A stretch of DNA of 64,000 bases. Source: Laburnicola sp. R22_1. Lineage: Eukaryota > Ascomycota > Dothideomycetes > Pleosporales > Didymosphaeriaceae. Where the stretch lies: contig JACONQ010000004.1 in the NCBI GenBank assembly GCA_014281115.1, forward strand, positions 2,294,001 through 2,358,000, in the 5' to 3' direction. Of the stretch, positions 9,788-20,510 are shown piece by piece (the stretch's first letter is position 1; each line of letters begins with the position of its first letter). The notes below the pieces were generated by a model. The model was not told the DNA's origin. It was given only the letters and a program-made list of their open reading frames with translations, and searched no databases. A program made the translations under genes and the position numbers.

Positions 9788-12700
9788 ATGGCGTCACACG
9801 CAAACAGCGCCCACGATCTCATAGATTTGGATATACAAACTCTACGCCAGTTTGTCGAACTCTTCCCGGATGAAGGCCTATCCAAGGTTGTGACGGGTTA
9901 TCTGAGCAGTGGCTTGTCACGATACCCGCTCGATGTAGAAGACGCAAATGCGCCAGACCTGAGCGAAGGCGGGGTATCCTTGACCCAGGGCACGCCTACC
10001 ACGCAGGAGGACTGTCTGGTGTTGATGACCGAGGGCATACTGGAAGCGAAAAACTCTCCCCTTGCACACTGTCTGCTCGGCGACTTTTACCTTTCGGTGG
10101 AAGAGTATGAGAGCGCCGTCGAGACTACCCGGAAGGGTTTGAAGTTTGCGGATGCCGAGGCGAAGAAGACGGATCTGTCTTTTCAAAGGTGAACATTTTT
10201 TTTTGGTCTGCGTATTGCCATTCTTACTGTCACCAGAGTACGGGATGCGCTGAACAGCACATTGGCAACAGCATTGGTGTACTATCAGACACCGCGAAAT
10301 CATCCCGAAGCAAAAGACGTCTTCCAGTCAATACTAAAGCGGAACCCCCAATTCACTGCCGCGCTAATCGGCATCGGCTTAATCTTAGAGGAAGAGGAGG
10401 AATATGCTGATGCTGTCGCATTCCTAGAGCAAGCGTTGAAGCAGGACCCATCGAATGGACGAATAGGCGCAGAGGCAGCTTGGTGTCAAGCGCTCAGCGG
10501 TGACTACCAGACAGGTCTATCAAGGCTCCAAGAGTATCTTGAATACCCCCAGTTGGACGCTACGAAACCGCGCGGCCGCGAGCTCCGGGCGCAGACACTG
10601 CATAGGATCGGTGTCTGCATGTGGGAGCTCGATTCGTCAAAAGCGGCTCGTCGCGACCGTGCAGGGCCATATGCCAAATTTCTGGCAGCCATCAAAGCGA
10701 ACCCTAGCTTTGCCCCTGCGTACACCAAACTCGGCATCTTTTACGAAGACTACAACAAGGACAAGAAGCGCGCTAGACAGTGTTTTCAGAAGGCTTTCGA
10801 GCTATCCCCTTCGGAGGTAGTAGCGGCGGAGAGACTCGCACGCTTGTTTGCCAACCAAGGAGAGTGGGATATCGTAGAGGTGATATCGCAACGAGTGGTA
10901 GACTCTGGAAAGGTCAAGATAGCGCCCGGGTCGAAGAAAAAGGGCATCAGCTGGCCTTATTCTGCCCTTGGAGTGGTTCAAATGAACAAGCAAGAGTACC
11001 AGAAGAGCATCGTATCGTTCTTGTCAGCCCTTCGTATCAGCCCTACCGACTATCACTCGTACATTGGCCTCGGCGAGAGTTATCACAACTCAGGACGATA
11101 CAACTCCGCCGCGAAGGCTTTCAACCACGCCGAAAATCCCGCAGATGGCGTCACTATTGAAAAGGCGGACAGCGAGAGCTGGTTTGCCAAGTACATGTTG
11201 GCAAACGTCAACAGAGAACTAGGCGAATTTGACGAGGCTCTCAAGGGATACGAAGAGGTTTTGAAAGAGCGATCACGAGAATTCGGAGTGTCGATTGCTC
11301 TAGTCCAGACGCTGGTGGAGAAGGGCTGGCGGTGCATCGAAACTGGCTTTTTTGGTGAAGCAGCAGATAGCGCCATAAGAGCCATTGAGGTCGCGCTCAC
11401 CATCACGGAATACAAGCCAGATGCTTTCAACTTATGGAAAGCGGTCGGTGACGCCTTGAGCATATTCTCCTGGGTTCAAGAAAAGCTCAACCAGTATCCT
11501 TCGAGTCAAGTAGCCGATCTCCTTCACAGCAAGTCGGAAATAGAGCTCAATTTTGACACTCACAAAGAACTAGATGGCATTGGCACTAGCGATCTCGAAA
11601 CACTCACCTCAAATCAATCGCCTTTGACGAACGTGCTGAAAGCGGCGATCCTTGCGCACAAGCGGGCAATCGCAAGCTGTGCTCACGATATCCATGCTCA
11701 AGCGGTTGCATGGTACAACCTAGGCTGGACCGAATATCGAGCGCATGTCTGTTTGGAGCAAGAAATAGGCCAAGATGGCAAACTTACAACTTTCCTCCGC
11801 GCAGCTATGAGGTGCTTCAAGCGGGCTATCGAGCTGGAAGCCGGCAATTCCGAATTCTGGAACTCACTCGGCGTCGTTACCACGACTCTGAGCCCCAAGG
11901 TTGCACAGCATGCGTTCGTACGCTCCCTTCATCTGAATGAGCGGAGTGTGCGAGTATGGACTAACCTGGGAGTACTGTATCTGCTTCTGAATGATTCTGA
12001 GCTCGCGCATCAAGCCTTCTCTCGTGCACAGTCTACCGACCCTGACTTTGCTCCAGCGTGGGTAGGAGAGGGTATCGTTGCTTTGCTATTTGGCGACACA
12101 AATGAAGCGCTGTCCCACTTCACGCATGCCTTTGAGCAATCAGATTCGTCGTCATTGATCACGAAGCGTCAATACGCAGTGTCGACCTTCGATTTCCTGA
12201 TCTCGTCCCCTTCTGCATCCAATAACATTACGAACCTAGTCCAGCCACTGTTTGCGCTTCACCAACTTAGCTTCCAAGCTCCGTATGATATGCCACACAA
12301 GCATCTTGCGGCACTCTTCCTCGAGCGTATTGGTAATCACGATGCCGCTATTCAGGCTTTGACGACCATATGCGAAGCAGCCGAACAAGAGTACGAGACG
12401 TCGGAGTCTCTATCCGCACTGGTACGATTCGCCAAAGCCAAGAACGACCTCGCGAGAAACCTCCTGGCGACCGGCTCAAACGATTCCGCAGTCGAAGAAG
12501 CCGAGACGGCCGTGGAACTCCTCTCAGATTTCGACGCCGAGGCAAACAATTCAGTAATGTCAACCGACGCCCTCTCCAAAACAACTTTATCCGCCAGACT
12601 CACAGCTGGCCTCGCACACTACTTCCTAGGCGACTTAGACGCCGCTATACCCTACTTCCGCACATCGCTCAAGGCCACAGCCTCCAACCCCGACATCATC

Positions 12701-13276
12701 TGTCTCCTCGCCGAAGTGCTCTGGGCCAAAGGCGGCGCCACCGAGAGAGAAGTCGCGCGCGAACAGCTCTTCAGTGCCGTCGAAACGCACGGTCGACACG
12801 TCGGCATCGTCACACTACTCGGCGCCATGGCCGTCACAGACGAAGACACGGACACGATGGAAGCCGTAAAATACGACCTCGACGCTCTGCGCACAGACAA
12901 GTCTCTCACAGCCGAGCAGCTCGCGGGCGTAGAGAAGGTCATTGAAGCCATCAGCTTCTTCCTCGGCGGCGAGGAGAAGGAGCTCGACGAGGCGAGACGC
13001 AGCGTTATGCTTGCGCCGTGGAAACATACGGGGTGGGTGGAACTTGCGGGTGCAAAGGTGGATGATCTAGGGGAGGAGGGCAGTGCGTTTGCGGCGACGA
13101 TGGCAAAGGAGACAGCGAGGGGGAGCGTACCGCCGGGTGGGACAGTGGATGCGGGTGGGTTGGCGAGGGCGGTGGGCGGGACGGGGAACGTCAAGGATGC
13201 GCAGAGGGGGGTGGTGCTTGCGCCTTGGAGGGGGGAGGGGTGGGCTGCGTTGGTGGAGTGTGTGGGCGGTACTTAG
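9788..13276 (+). CDS. SKI3: SKI3 C-terminal part (TPR superhelix)
   Basis: Predicted 1146 aa: exon 1 9788-10188, intron 10189-10236, exon 2 10237-13276. About a dozen residues (MASHANSAHDLI) precede homology that begins mid-protein at DIQTLRQFVELFPDEGLSK. Then come LVLMTEGI, AHCLLGDFYLSVEEYESAVETTRKGLKF, VRDALNSTLATALVYYQTPRNHPEAK and a long array of TPRs (for example FTAALIGIGLILEEEEEYADA and SWPYSALGVVQMNKQEYQKS). This is the Ski2/Ski8-binding superhelix of Ski3. The 304 aa on the other strand plus this frame total 1450 aa, close to the usual length of a complete Ski3 (1432 aa in yeast). The start is the first ATG in frame after a stop; its local N-terminus is not Ski3-like and probably derives from inverted promoter DNA. 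Confidence 0.9.
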
Positions 13277-14372
13277 GGCTGCGAATAAATGTTGATGTTT
13301 TGCATGGGGCGGGCGCTTTGTATTATAGTCATTAAGTTGAAGAGGTTAGAGGTGTCGTGTTTTCTTACACTTTGGTTGTAAAGCTGAGACGCGGCAAATA
13401 GGTTGTCGCGAAATTATAAGTGCGTCAAGAGATGCAGTCTTCCTGCTCCAACTGGATTCATCACAATATCTCACCTCAGTCCACCTCACCCGCTAGCCAG
13501 GCAAGACAAGACAAGACAAGCCATAATTACCACCGTCCCTGAAAGCCAGACATCCAACTTCAAACCACTTCTCTGTCTCCCGTGCAGGTAGTGGTAGTAC
13601 GCTACTTTCTTCCCTCTCGCCCTGTGCGATGTTCGACTTCTTCTATACAGGGGTTGTTGGCGGGAGGGGTGCATGCAGGTTGATGCGGGGGATGGGATGG
13701 GATGGGATGGCCGCAGCGATGAAGTATATGTTTGAGAGGGGAGGTAGATTTGCTACGCTTTCCTTTTTCCTGTATTATTTCTTGTGCTGGGGTGGCGAAG
13801 AAAAGTGGAATAAAGCGAAGGGAAGCAGAGCGAAGCAGAGTGAAGCAGAGCGAAGCAGAATATAGGATAGTATAGAATAATCTTGATAGCGTCTGAGGTG
13901 GGTGAACTAGGTACGCGTGTAAGCTTGATGGGTGTTATGCTGCTAAGCGTTCCTTGCTCGCTTTTTTCTCTTTTTCCTGTCTTTTGCAAAGGTGGCGGGT
14001 CGGTGGCTTGTTTGGTTGGAGATTGTATTTTGTTTGGGGTCGGGGGTATGGGATTTATACTGGTGCAAGTTGGGGGTTGTGCTGGGGGTAAGGTTGGGGG
14101 ATAGGGGATAGGGAGGGTGATGGTGAAGTGTGTTTGGGGGGTGGGTTGAGGAGGTGGGGTAGCTTTGGATGAGTGCGAGGATGTGGGATTTTTAGGCGGT
14201 GGCAGAGATAGTATTGGGGAAATTCAGGATAGGTGCGTGCATTGGTTTTGGGGTCAGGAACACGGGGGTTGGAACCCAGTTATTTTCTAAAATTTGGGAT
14301 ACGATTCGCTATTAGAGACGCAAGCACGAGCGGTCTAGGAAAGCAGATAAGAACCCCACATTCGGTCCCCGT
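13277..14372. other. Gene-free interval with simple repeats
   Basis: Contains a (CAAGA)n run near 13501-13520, GGGAT repeats near 13687-13709, and four copies of a 10 bp unit GAAGCAGAGY at 13822-13860. The + strand from about 13980 to 14270 is strongly G/T-skewed. No reading frame resembles a protein. It would include the SKI3 terminator and the 3' side of the F-box remnant. Confidence 0.5.
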
Positions 14373-16367
14373 TCAATAATCATACCCCTCCCCCTTCAAA
14401 TACGCATACAACCCCATCCCGCGCACAGTCGGAACCTCCTCGTCATCACTCCACACCTCAGCCGTGTCCTCAACCCACACCCGCTCCGGACGCAACAACG
14501 GCGTTAGTTCCTTCTTCCCTTCACGCAGGCTCCTCAGCGCTTCTTCTTTCTCTCCATATTGCGCAAATGTGAAGGCGCCGCACAAATACAGCGCTTCAAG
14601 CGATGCGGGAAGCACAGTGTAGACGTCGAAATCTGGCTTGGGAGGGTGATCAGTCTCGTTGAAGAAGCCGCCGGCGGGGTCTTCTTCGTCGTAGGATACG
14701 CTTTCTTCGTCCCAATTCAAGGGCCAGAGGAGGCGCCAGTCAATACGCAGGGTTTTGAGCTGCTTGAAAGAGCGGAGGTCAACGGCTGGGGAGGAACCCG
14801 CGTCTATGTCCAGTGTGTCCAACAGTCAGTTACTGAACGTTTTTTGGCCTTTTTTAAGTGAACACTGCCGTCACGTGGCTACTGACTGTACTGTCGACTA
14901 GGGGTGTTACACTAGTTACTGTCACCTAACAGTAACTGCTATTATATGCCTACTAACTATACTGCTAGGGGCAGTAACTATAGTAAGTACACAGTACCTT
15001 CCTATAATAGCTAGCGTTCACGTGTTAATTCACGTGTCAATTCACATATTAACTCACATATCAACTCTTTATAGGCACCTAGGCGCCTCCTAGGCTTACT
15101 TACACGTTAATTCACACGTTAATTTACACGTATTACCTAATTAGGCAAGTTCAACAGTCTTACTGTAGTTACTAGTATATTACTGTACAGTCGGTCACTG
15201 CCCTAACATGCCTAACTACTGTACTGTCCACCAACAGTAAGTGAACAGTCAGTGACCGGCAGTAAGACTGACTATTGGACACACTGTCTATGTCGTCCTG
15301 CTTTACGGTTTAATGTTGCATCAAGATTGGCTGGGGTTGGAAATTTTAGGGCGTACCTCGTAGTCAAACTCGTGGGTCATAGGCTCCAAGAGTAGATGCT
15401 GCAATGTAGACGCCACATGCTTTGCCAGCAAACCTGGGACTTGCCTCGGCAGAGGTGTCACATATTCGCAAATGGACGCACCCCCGATATCATAACTAAA
15501 TCTCTGCAGTTTCTTCGTTTGCGCCAAGATCGTGTCCAAAGCTCCTATGCCAAAGCGAGAATTGTGAAACAACAACTCTACAACATTCGACGAACCCAAA
15601 GGTTCGCCATTGTCGGGATTCATATCCCCACCCATGGTGTTGGCGCAGAAATTGCGTACGCTCGGTAGACAGCAGAAGAGGCGGTACCAGTTCGCGTCGC
15701 AGGCCATTTCCGTATCCCAGTGCCCGACGGCCACAGTAGTCAGGTGCTGGAAGGGTAGGTAGTGGTGGGGTGCAGGGCCGCGGTAGGATGCTGCAACGAC
15801 ATGCATGAGCTTCAGAAATACTTCGTTCATTTCTATATCGGTGAATCTCAGGATTTTTAGATAGGGCGCGTGATGCACGAGGATGTTTATGATGGGCTCG
15901 GACTCGCCTTTGGCGATATATGACGCCCAGTCACTCTTGGACAATGCGTCCCTGTGAATGGGCGCATATTTATTCTGAATTCTCTCGGCAGCCGCAACGT
16001 AGCAGTCGATGTCCTCCTGTGGCGGTCTTGGGCTTTGCGCAGTGAGCTGAAATTCATTCGCTGCCTGCGGGTCTAGATACGGTGCGCGATTGGCGGGCAG
16101 ACTGATGTCGCGAACGTATTCCCCAATGTGTGGATCATCTAGAATCTGCTTTGTCTTATCCCAGAGTCTATAATGAGCGTAAGGGTATTCGTCGTCCGCA
16201 AAGTTAACAGTGCGATGCTAAGGGAGGAGTCGCTTGTGCTTCGCGATGAGGCGGTTACAAAGCTTCCAATGCGTTTTGCTGGAAATTGCAAAGTCGAAGC
16301 TCGATATCGGGTCAAGGCTTTCGGCGACCGTGATGGTTAGCTCTGGTGGGAATGAATTGAAAGGCAT
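14373..16367 (-). pseudogene. F-box/LRR-like gene disrupted by a MITE
   Basis: The frame opens at 16367 with an F-box-like start (FPPELTITVAESLDPISSFDFAISS). It meets a TAG at 16218-16220 and then continues in the same frame to about 15345 with leucine-rich sequence (LKILRFTDIEM, FQHLTTVAVGHW, VVELLFHNSRFG, LQRFSYDIGG). A GT-AG intron probably starts after ...HEFDYE. The next exon (DDIDAGSSPAVDLRSFKQLKTLRIDW...) begins a few bases before a 476 bp insertion at 14811-15286 and runs to the stop at 14373. Removing the insertion and one 8 bp duplication restores this exon. F-box proteins recruit substrates to SCF ubiquitin ligases; this copy has both a nonsense codon and an insertion. Confidence 0.7.
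14811..15286. mobile_element. hAT-type MITE inserted in F-box gene
   Basis: A 476 bp element flanked by an 8 bp direct repeat TCTATGTC (14803-14810 and 15287-15294), the duplication size typical of hAT transposons. The ends are inverted repeats: left CAGTGTGTCCAACAGTCAGT; the right end, reverse-complemented, differs by one base over the same 20 bp (AATAG for AACAG). The interior is full of short CAGTAACT/AGTTACTG and ACACGTTAATTCAC motifs and encodes nothing, so it is non-autonomous. Confidence 0.85.
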
Positions 16368-16709
16368 TATTTCAGGTCGAGGTGATGAGTAGAAGGAACG
16401 GGCAAGTGGGCTGTATGAAGTAGGCAGCAGGATTGGTAAGAATGGCTGTTATGTAAGACATGCCCTCTGATTGGCCACACCCACATTAGCTTGTACGACA
16501 CGGTTGCCAGCATTTCATCCTTGAAAGTTGAAGTCCATTTCTACTACCTAGACACCAACGCTCGGAAAGAACCCGAATTATGCGGTCGATGTATCTCTAT
16601 ATTCGAAACCCGACAAAGACCCGTCGATCCCACTACTAAACGACGCTCATCCTTGGACAGGCTGGTGTGAAAGACCTAAACCCGGGCATCTCGCTCTTTG
16701 CCTCAAGAT
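16368..16709. other. Intergenic
   Basis: Between the F-box-like start and the stop of the small secreted protein gene. No repeat or coding signal seen. Confidence 0.4.
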
Positions 16710-17285
16710 CTAGTGAGGGAGCTCTTTGCCCCACCAAAAGCGGACCGACTTGAGCTTGTCGTTCAAGCCGTACTTGGTGAGATCGTTGATGGTGTGAACG
16801 AAGAACGGCCACCACTTGCTGTTACCCTTGCAATCCTTCTGGCTGAGTCGGGTCAGCAGCTTCTCATGGTGTGAGTGCATAGTTTACTTACTCGTAGAAG
16901 ACCACTTGGAAGGGCTTGGCGCCGTTTTGGAAGCGGTAGAACGAGATGGCAGAGTAACCCCATGCGCTACACTCATGTCAGCCGCAGTCAGATACCAAGT
17001 TGAGTGAACAACAACTTACGGCATGTTGCCACACTTGGAGGTCGCCATGCTCTGGCCGTCATGGTTGCTTGGCTTGATACACCAGCCCTTGCCGGTACAG
17101 CCGGCGTGCTCCCAGACGCAGAGGACTAATTCGATTCGAACCTTGGCGTCCGCTGACGAAGCCAGGACTTCGGAGACGAGGAGAGGCGAGGCGGGCGACT
17201 TTGCAACCACCTTCATGTCATGCTGGGGCACAGCAGCACCGAAGGCGAAGGCGACGACCGCAGCGAGGAGAAGTAGCAGACGCAT
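16710..17285 (-). CDS. Small secreted cysteine-containing protein, candidate effector
   Basis: Predicted 157 aa from three exons (17285-17020, 16966-16892, 16842-16710) with GT-AG introns of 53 and 49 nt. The N-terminus is a strong signal peptide (MRLLLLLAAVVAFAFGAAV). The mature protein has five cysteines, near residues 56, 63, 69, 85 and 118, and is rich in Trp and aromatic residues (GWC, SKWWPFFV, RFWWGKELPH). I recognise no domain. Length, secretion signal and cysteines fit the usual description of fungal small secreted proteins or effectors, but function is unknown. The upstream region has a 74 bp tandem duplication. The splice joints keep frame exactly, which supports the model. Confidence 0.75.
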
Positions 17286-17480
17286 AGCGGGCCCGACTTG
17301 AGGGAGAGGAGAATTGTTCAATGAAGTGGTTGAACTTGATAGAGGAAAGGTAGAGGTGCGTGAGAGTAGGTCAAAGAAGGTGCGTGAGAGTAGGGTAAAG
17401 AGTCTGTTCTGTGCGCGAGCAGCAGTATATATAGTGGGGGGAGGCTGCGCTCGGGCCTTGTTGAAAAAAAGTGAAAGAGC

Positions 17481-17628
17481 GATGACATCCGACGCAGGCA
17501 AGAGCGTTTGGTAGGTTCTAGAAAGGGCAGGCACGCTCAAGTGTAGGCAAGAACGATGACGTCGGTCGTAGGCAAGAGCGTTTGCGACGATCCAGAAAAG
17601 GCAGGCACGCTCAGTCTCGGGCAAGAGC
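17481..17628. repeat. 74 bp tandem duplication upstream of secreted protein gene
   Basis: Two adjacent 74 bp units (17481-17554 and 17555-17628), each starting GATGAC and containing GGCAAGAGCGTTTG and GGCAGGCACGCTCA, diverged at a modest number of sites. They lie about 200-340 bp upstream of the start codon, so they may duplicate promoter elements. Confidence 0.8.
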
Positions 17629-19148
17629 GTCCCCCAGAGCAACAGTCATAGTGCGCGAACGGGATCACCAGACTCGGGGGCTGTCCTCAAGTCCCGAGAC
17701 CCAGTCAGGCTTCCATAAGAACGCTCTGGCTTTGTACGTAGTGTCGCTCGTTTCTTCCGTAACTTAACAAGGTCACGGTCAGAAGCAACGTCATGTAATT
17801 CGTAATTCGTAATTCGTAAAGGAAAGTGCGAACTGCGGTTGCTTCAACATCGAGTATAGAAGACGCCACTCCTCATTATAGCTTTCTAGAGTATCAAACT
17901 GGGAGCAGGATGAGGATGGCCGCCTATAATGACACTCTCGAACACAGCTCAAATAACTTCTATGACACACCCTCGTTTCCTGCAAGACGCGGACGATATT
18001 AGGCCGCATAATCAGAATAGTCTCTTGTCCAATTACATCAGCCTTTCATTAATTTATTCATTGATATCCGTTTATGGTTAACTCACCCTTTACAGATTAT
18101 GAGACTTAGCAGCACAGCTAAGGTTCTCCTATAAGTGTGACTTAATCCTAGAAATCTACCTAATCCTCATAAACAATGAAGTTCTCACCATCCCCCGCCA
18201 ATACCTCGTCCTCTTCCACACCCTCCCATACACTACTCTTCTCACAATGTTACCGTCCGCATCTCTCTCCCATACAGCCCGACAACCCGGGCTGAAGCTC
18301 AGCTCTTCCCGTAGAACCGGAGTACATCTATCTCTTTACGCATAAGATAGTCTCTTTTGTCTAGGCTGGGCCATTCCACGGTATTATTTGCACTTCTATC
18401 ACATTGTGACAACACAGGCCTGATATAATTACGTAGGTAGAGCACGGTTATTGATATCATGTATCCCATGTATCTTAACAACGAGGCTCTTCCGAGAAAT
18501 GTCAAACTAATCTGATGGAAGAACTCTAGATCTGGCTTAAAATCAGTGAATGGAACATATCTTCGTCGTTCCATTATTCCCAAGTTCAGATCTCTCGTCG
18601 CCTCTCGGCAGACCGTTGGACTACGTGACGAATGCCAGTGACGATACTGGAGCGCTGCAGGTCAATCAAGATATGGTACGTACTGATGATTGTAGGTACT
18701 ATAATGCCGTGAGCCGAGGGCTAACATACAGTTCAGTCATCAATGTGAAGTCTTTATTTTGTGTCCTGTGGTTACTCAAAACAGAATGTGTCTCCAGGTT
18801 TTTGATTCAGTACTATAACGGCACTAACTCTGTTTTTGAATGAAGGAATCTTCTCCATGATTCCTTCCCCCTGATCAGATTGAGATTGCAATCAAGTCCC
18901 TTGATGTCCCATCGCGAGAAGTTCCCTTGTACTAAATAGGCGCAAGGATGGTAGCCACAGTTATCTCCTAAAAAGCCATTGACCTCTTCCTCCTCGTATT
19001 GGCTCTTCTCACGATCTCCTTTGTGCTCGAATCACCCAATGTACCATCCTGGTGCGCCAACGCGCGTACTTGCACCGCTATCCCGCCATTCTCCGCTCTA
19101 AGCTCATTATTCTTGACGATATCCTCCATACTTGACATTGCCTTGTCA
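17629..19148. other. Gene-free interval with repeat family B copy
   Basis: Includes a (TAATTCG)n microsatellite at about 17795-17819 and repeat family B (18054-18124). A 94-codon frame on the - strand at 18299-18583 has no recognised similarity. A possible continuation of the BTB/RING protein lies at 18968-19165. Confidence 0.4.
18054..18124 (+). repeat. Dispersed repeat family B, copy 1
   Basis: A core of about 70 bp (TTATTCATTGATATCCGTTT ... TTTACAGATTATGAGACTTA...) shared with 28091-28160 and, inverted, with 46733-46804. Confidence 0.7.
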
Positions 19149-20004
19149 TCATACGCCTTTCTCATTCATCCTCCGCACTAGCGAAACCAGCAATCTGTCT
19201 TTGAAGTCTACCGCGCACGGAGAGGACATCTTTTGGAACCAGAAACTTTGGTTGGGGTCCCAGAGTTTAGCATAGCAATTGATAATGTATGGTTGCAGTG
19301 GCTGGTACGAGGCATCGCCAGCCTTGTCCTTGAATAAGTACCGTACCACCCGTTCACCGGGCAACATGTTGTGTTTGAACACCGCGTCGTCTATTCGCGC
19401 GAAGACATCCATCCGGAAATCGCTCGTGTCTTGAATCGTAACCGACGCAGACCAGGCTTTCATCAAGCGGATGATGTGTTCGTCGAAAGTATCCGCATCC
19501 GGTTTCTCGTCTTTGAGCACGGGAATCTCGCTCCCATACATGCACTTGATGAAGTCATCGAAACCTTCCCTATCCAGACCAGGTACTTGCACTGTCTCGT
19601 GTTTGTTCTCTCGTACCCACGGGGCCCTACAAAGCGGACATTTGGTACTCTTCTGAAGCCATTTATCGATGCAGTGATTGTGGATGTTCTGACCGCAGGC
19701 TTTGCAGTAGGTGATATTGTCCTCCGCGTCGTCGAAGTCGATGTGGCACACACTGCAGTGTTCAGCGATGGGCTGTCGATTGGGCTGCAGTTTCTCTTTG
19801 AAGTATGGGGAGGCGGTGCATAGGAGGTCTTCGTGGACCTCGATGGGAAGCGCCCTCTTGGAACTGAACTGGATGTCGGCCCAACGGCGACCGCGTCTGT
19901 ACCCAACGGTTAGTTCCCAGCTGGGAATAGGGATACGCATACCAGTCTCACCTCGTCACCTTAGTCTTTGCTCGTGCTGCGCCGTGATGTTTAATCACGC
20001 CCAT
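19149..20004 (-). CDS. BTB-domain protein with inserted RING finger, paralogue 1
   Basis: Predicted 266 aa: exon 1 20004-19952, exon 2 19896-19149. The intron 19897-19951 has a GTGAGA donor, CTAAC branch point and TACAG acceptor, so the ATG inside the intron at 19940 is not preferred. The order is: first half of a fungal BTB/POZ fold (RRWADIQFSSKRALPIEVHEDLLCTASPYFKEKLQ), then a RING-type zinc finger with ligands C65, C68, C82, C85, H90, C93, C104, C107 (C4HC3 order), then the BTB second half (VPGLDREGFDDFIKCMYGSEIP, acidic linker, helices to YIINCYAKLWD). BTB domains dock on cullin-3 and RING fingers recruit E2 enzymes, so an E3 ligase role is a reasonable inference. The stop at 19149 may come from a 4 bp duplication (19162-19169). 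Confidence 0.75.
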
Positions 20005-20328
20005 TCTTGAGGCGGCAAAGCTTCTGCTCTGTCGAAGGTTGGTGTAGGAGCGAAGGAGGCGAGACCTCAGGTAGAAACTTATATAGAATCATAGCGGCAG
20101 TGATTCGCCGTAGGTGAAAAGCCGAAAGAGGAAAAGGGCACTAGGTAAAAGGGTACAAACACTGTGAAGGTGAGTGAGGACAACGCTGCTTAGTCAAAGT
20201 AAAAAAGGAAGGCACAACACACCGCACCAAGTCAGCAGGAAGCCGCGACAGCCTCCCCCACAGTCTCGATCGAGACCCACACGCACACACAGTCACAATC
20301 AAATACATTTCAAAGTTCATTCGCATAA
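20005..20328. other. Upstream region of BTB/RING paralogue 1
   Basis: Promoter side of the BTB/RING gene, ending in C/A-rich sequence before the inserted family A element. No gene recognised. Confidence 0.4.
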
Positions 20329-20342
20329 CAATAGATGGTTAT

Positions 20343-20496
20343 TGAAGATCGTCGTTGTGTGGAGATTCTAACCAAGTTCAAGTCCGCACCATACACAGAG
20401 AGGAGTAAAACAGGAGGCACTAAAACCTAATACCTAGCACATAGTGGTAGTAACAATATACATAAAATAACGATGATTTTGTCGTCGACGTTCTGC
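20343..20496 (+). mobile_element. Small non-autonomous insertion, repeat family A copy 2
   Basis: A 154 bp insert flanked by a perfect 14 bp direct repeat CAATAGATGGTTAT (20329-20342 and 20497-20510). It matches the copy at 3608-3763 in reverse orientation, and a RIP-degraded copy starts near 55600. No reading frame and no long terminal inverted repeats. A target-site duplication of this length is more usual for LINE/SINE-type retroposition than for LTR or cut-and-paste elements. Confidence 0.8.
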
Positions 20497-20510
20497 CAAT
20501 AGATGGTTAT

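Noticed and set aside
12370..12945. Long Arg-rich frame overlapping SKI3
   Set aside because: It is the shifted-frame shadow of the GC-rich SKI3 coding sequence.
18299..18583. 94-codon - strand frame (MERRRYVPFTDFKPDLEF...)
   Set aside because: Composition is plausible but there is no recognised family, no splice partner and repeat DNA next to it. Not enough to call a gene.
19371..19823. 150-codon + strand frame opposite BTB/RING paralogue 1
   Set aside because: Antisense shadow of the RING gene; it has no independent motif.
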